From the NCBI GenBank assembly GCA_037501455.1, contig CM074863.1, positions 13,388,001 through 13,452,000 on the forward strand: a DNA stretch of 64,000 nucleotides, written 5' to 3'. The notes beneath the pieces were generated by a model, which was not told where the DNA came from, did no database searches, and worked only from the letters and a program-made list of their open reading frames with translations. The stretch is from Lantana camara (taxonomy: Eukaryota > Streptophyta > Magnoliopsida > Lamiales > Verbenaceae). The first letter of the stretch is position 1; every line of letters starts with the position of its first letter. This document shows positions 61,518 to 64,000 of the stretch, one piece after another. Both the position numbers and the translations under genes were made by a program.

Positions 61518-64000
61518 ATGGAATTACGCAGTCATCGTACTTTGGGGGGTGACATCCCCGATACGGAAGCTCAACACAGGGTGGACGGACCGAGTCAGAC
61601 CCCGAGACGACCTGGGGCCGAGATAGTTGCCGCCCCTGTGCCAATGGTGTACGCGACCCCCGATTTAGACGCCTACCTAGAGAAGTGTCAAGCCGAGGCA
61701 GTAGCGGCGGCGGCCGAGGGTAGAACCCCAGTCTTTCCAGAGAAGCCTCGAGCAACACCGGCCGTTCCATCGACAGGCCAGTATGCGTACTACTGCGGGC
61801 CACCCGCTCATTATGGACATCCGCCCCCTCCCCATTGGGGGTATCAGCCCAGCCCCGTAGTATACCATCAAGATCCCTATGGCATGCCCCCACCGCCTGG
61901 TCAAAACCAGCGGCAAGGGGCAGGCCAGGAGCTACAGCAGACCGAGGTATTACCTCCCGACCAAGAGGCCCAATCGACTCGGCGCCCAGGTAAGCACCCA
62001 GCCGATCAAGAACCTCAAGGTGCTAGGTCAAGGACCAAGGGAAAGGGAGTAGAGCCAAGGACTGCACGAGGATCGAGGGATGTGAGGGAATCGAGGAGCC
62101 CCTCTCGCCATGAGAAAGAGCAGCGACCAAAAAACTCCAGGGTATTCGATCGACTGGGGGCTAGGGCATCTCCTGAAACCCCCAGATTGTCGAACCGAGG
62201 ACTCCCTGTGGGGCGGAAGGATTTGAGACATCGCTTACCTCGAAGGGGAGACTCCCCCCAGCGATCCAGGCATGGTAAAGATCCCTCGCGAGTCGATGAT
62301 GATGAGGAAATATCCTACAGCGATCGGTCACCCCCACCCAAAAGGAGGCCGACTCATCAATACCGGAGCTCTCGCGAAGCGCGATCTCCCTTTTGTGAGA
62401 GGATCTTGGCAGCCATGGCCGCGGATAAGATGCCCACGAATCTCCCTACATATAATGGCGTGTCCGACCCCGAGCGGCATGTAGACCGCTTTGAAATTGA
62501 GATAAGTATGTTCGGCCACTCGTCCGACGTGAGAGCTAAGATTTTTGCCACCACTCTCGTCGAGTCAGCCCAGGACTGGTTCTCAAGGCTGACTCCGAGA
62601 AGCATCCAATCGTACGATGAGTTGGTAGAGCGCTTTGTGGCTCACTTCTCCTCCGTAAAAGGTGACAAGTTGCCGGCCACTTACCTCTACAACATAGTGC
62701 AAAGAGAGGATGAGACCCTGAGAGACTTCTTCACTCGATTTTCTCGAGCGGCGGTACAAGTTCAATCTCCGAGTATGGACATGGTTATACCTACCATCCA
62801 CGCCGCATTAAGAGACCGAGAGTGTGCCCGACACATCGTCCGGAAAAACCCCGCCTCGATATCTAAATTACTAGATATCGCCTCCTCCTGGATGAGGGTG
62901 GAGGAGGTCGAGTTGGCACAGAAAGGGGCCGCGAGCCGTAAATCTGAAACCGTCCGGCCAGTGAAGGTTGAGCTCAAGAAGGATCAAAAGAATCGAGCCG
63001 ACCACACTTCCGGAAGCAGCTCTAAAAAGTACTATACACCGCTAAATCGGTCGATTGAGGAGATTTACAACATCGCCAACAAAAAGCTGTTCAAAAATCC
63101 CAAGGCCATCAAGGAAACTCAGAAGAACAGGGATTCGGGAAAGTTCTGTCATTTCCATCGACAGTCTGGACACAACACCTCGGAATGCTTTGCCCTATGG
63201 GATGAAATCGAGAGACTGATCAGAGGAGGGGAGCTTCAAGAGTTTGTTAAGAGGCTAGATGAGTTAGCCACCCGAGCCGACGATCGCAGTCCGCCCCGAC
63301 GTAGGGAGGCCAAACCCCCAACCGAGAGGGACGATCATAACCTCCCCTGCCTTGGTCGAATCGACATGATCGCCGGTGGGCCAGCTGGGGGTGACACAAA
63401 AACTGCCCGAAAGAGGACCCGCAGAGAAGCCCAAAGAAACTATTACGGCCCCCACGAGGTGATGGAAATCGAGTCGAGCAGAGAGTGGGCAGATCAGGAT
63501 ATTAGTTTTAACCACAAGGACCTAGTCGGCATGCCACCACGGGAAGGCGATACGCCTAGTTGTCCGATGGTGGTTACGCTCGACGTGGCCAATTATGCTG
63601 TATCAAAAACCCTTGTTGATAATGGAAGCTCTGTAAATATTATCTATCTCTCGACTCTAAATCGCATGAATCTTGCCAAAAGTTTGAACTTGGAGCCTCT
63701 CAAAACCCCTTTAACAGGGTTTGGAGGGTCCGAGGTATACCCTAAAGGTCGAGTCCGATTGATCACCTCCATGGGAACACTCCCTAAGAGATCGACTCTC
63801 GAACTAGAATATCTTGTAGTCGATCAGCCTTCAGCATATAACCTCATTTTAGGGAGGCCTGGATTAATCGACTTCAGGGCAGTTATTTCCACTTATCATC
63901 AATTGATTAAGCTCCCCACCCCCGCCGGGATAGGCGAATTGAGGTGCGATGTGCCCGTATCTTGGGCTTGTTACTCAATTTCCATGGAGAAGGTGAAGCT
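61518..64000 (+). CDS. Second Tat element gag-protease (3' end outside window)
   Basis: From ATG 61518 the frame stays open to the window end, at least 827 codons, with no stop. The N-terminal 280 or so residues are low-complexity, rich in Pro, Gln and Arg-Ser. The gag core follows near 62440-62830 (SAQDWFSRLTPRSI, DETLRDFFTRFS). A C-H-H-C knuckle (CHFHRQSGHNTSEC) lies near 63148-63190. The protease motif TLVDNGSSVNII lies near 63610, with the flap and ILGRPGLIDF region near 63850. The protease has Asp-Asn-Gly where the first Tat element has Asp-Ser-Gly. Reverse transcriptase and the rest must lie beyond the window. What is visible has no break, so this copy could be young or active. Confidence 0.9.
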   Translation, partial: MELRSHRTLGGDIPDTEAQHRVDGPSQTPRRPGAEIVAAPVPMVYATPDLDAYLEKCQAEAVAAAAEGRTPVFPEKPRATPAVPSTGQYAYYCGPPAHYGHPPPPHWGYQPSPVVYHQDPYGMPPPPGQNQRQGAGQELQQTEVLPPDQEAQSTRRPGKHPADQEPQGARSRTKGKGVEPRTARGSRDVRESRSPSRHEKEQRPKNSRVFDRLGARASPETPRLSNRGLPVGRKDLRHRLPRRGDSPQRSRHGKDPSRVDDDEEISYSDRSPPPKRRPTHQYRSSREARSPFCERILAAMAADKMPTNLPTYNGVSDPERHVDRFEIEISMFGHSSDVRAKIFATTLVESAQDWFSRLTPRSIQSYDELVERFVAHFSSVKGDKLPATYLYNIVQREDETLRDFFTRFSRAAVQVQSPSMDMVIPTIHAALRDRECARHIVRKNPASISKLLDIASSWMRVEEVELAQKGAASRKSETVRPVKVELKKDQKNRADHTSGSSSKKYYTPLNRSIEEIYNIANKKLFKNPKAIKETQKNRDSGKFCHFHRQSGHNTSECFALWDEIERLIRGGELQEFVKRLDELATRADDRSPPRRREAKPPTERDDHNLPCLGRIDMIAGGPAGGDTKTARKRTRREAQRNYYGPHEVMEIESSREWADQDISFNHKDLVGMPPREGDTPSCPMVVTLDVANYAVSKTLVDNGSSVNIIYLSTLNRMNLAKSLNLEPLKTPLTGFGGSEVYPKGRVRLITSMGTLPKRSTLELEYLVVDQPSAYNLILGRPGLIDFRAVISTYHQLIKLPTPAGIGELRCDVPVSWACYSISMEKVK

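Larger units (their letters stand above)
60808..64000 (+). mobile_element. Second Tat-type Ty3/gypsy element, 5' part
   Basis: LTR, PBS and the start of gag-pol in the same arrangement as the first Tat element, but the LTR is unrelated in sequence and the proteins are clearly diverged. It is therefore a different family, not a tandem copy. It continues past the window end. Confidence 0.9.

Overview
The window is nuclear DNA of a flowering plant, most likely a eudicot. The evidence is spliced genes with GT-AG introns, plant-specific families (tau-class glutathione transferases, a P-class PPR protein, a GUB_WAK cell-wall protein, a plant HIPL protein, a galectin-domain galactosyltransferase), AT-rich spacers and many plant transposons. 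I cannot name the species.

Layout. At 1-3.2 kb a hAT transposon end sits inside the integrase region of a decayed Ty1/copia element. From 4.3 to 16.8 kb lies a cluster of four tau GST genes, two on the minus strand then two on the plus strand, plus one decayed GST copy. All four share one phase-0 intron at the same codon. The spacers hold SINEs, hAT-type MITEs and Mutator-type MITEs, several with readable target-site duplications. From 19.7 to 34.6 kb are single-copy-looking genes: HIPL (+), a PPR gene (-), a GUB_WAK protein (+) and a GALT-type hydroxyproline galactosyltransferase (-).

From 37.5 kb to the end everything is retrotransposon. A Tat-lineage Ty3/gypsy element spans 37548-60520 with 852-bp LTRs and TSD CACAC. 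It carries gag-pol (with two RNase H domains) on the plus strand and a separate TATA-driven, apparently spliced gene on the minus strand. A 1.9-kb solo LTR (TSD AATGA) sits in its gag and a 2.3-kb solo LTR (TSD GGAGC) in its antisense gene. Inside the second solo LTR is the oddest object in the window: a 6.3-kb insertion (TSD GAAAA) made of two near-identical 2.84-kb LTRs in inverted orientation around a PBS and a gag fragment. Both outer ends are the U3 end of the LTR. A second Tat element starts at 60808 and runs off the window with an unbroken gag-protease frame.

How the genes relate. The GSTs are a local expansion of glutathione-conjugating enzymes. HIPL, the GUB_WAK protein and the GALT enzyme are predicted secretory-pathway or cell-surface proteins, but nothing here shows that they act together. 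The GST / HIPL / GALT order recalls two Arabidopsis regions, so the left half looks like conserved gene space beside a retrotransposon block. Exon boundaries were placed by eye from splice signals, frame continuity and protein-family fit.
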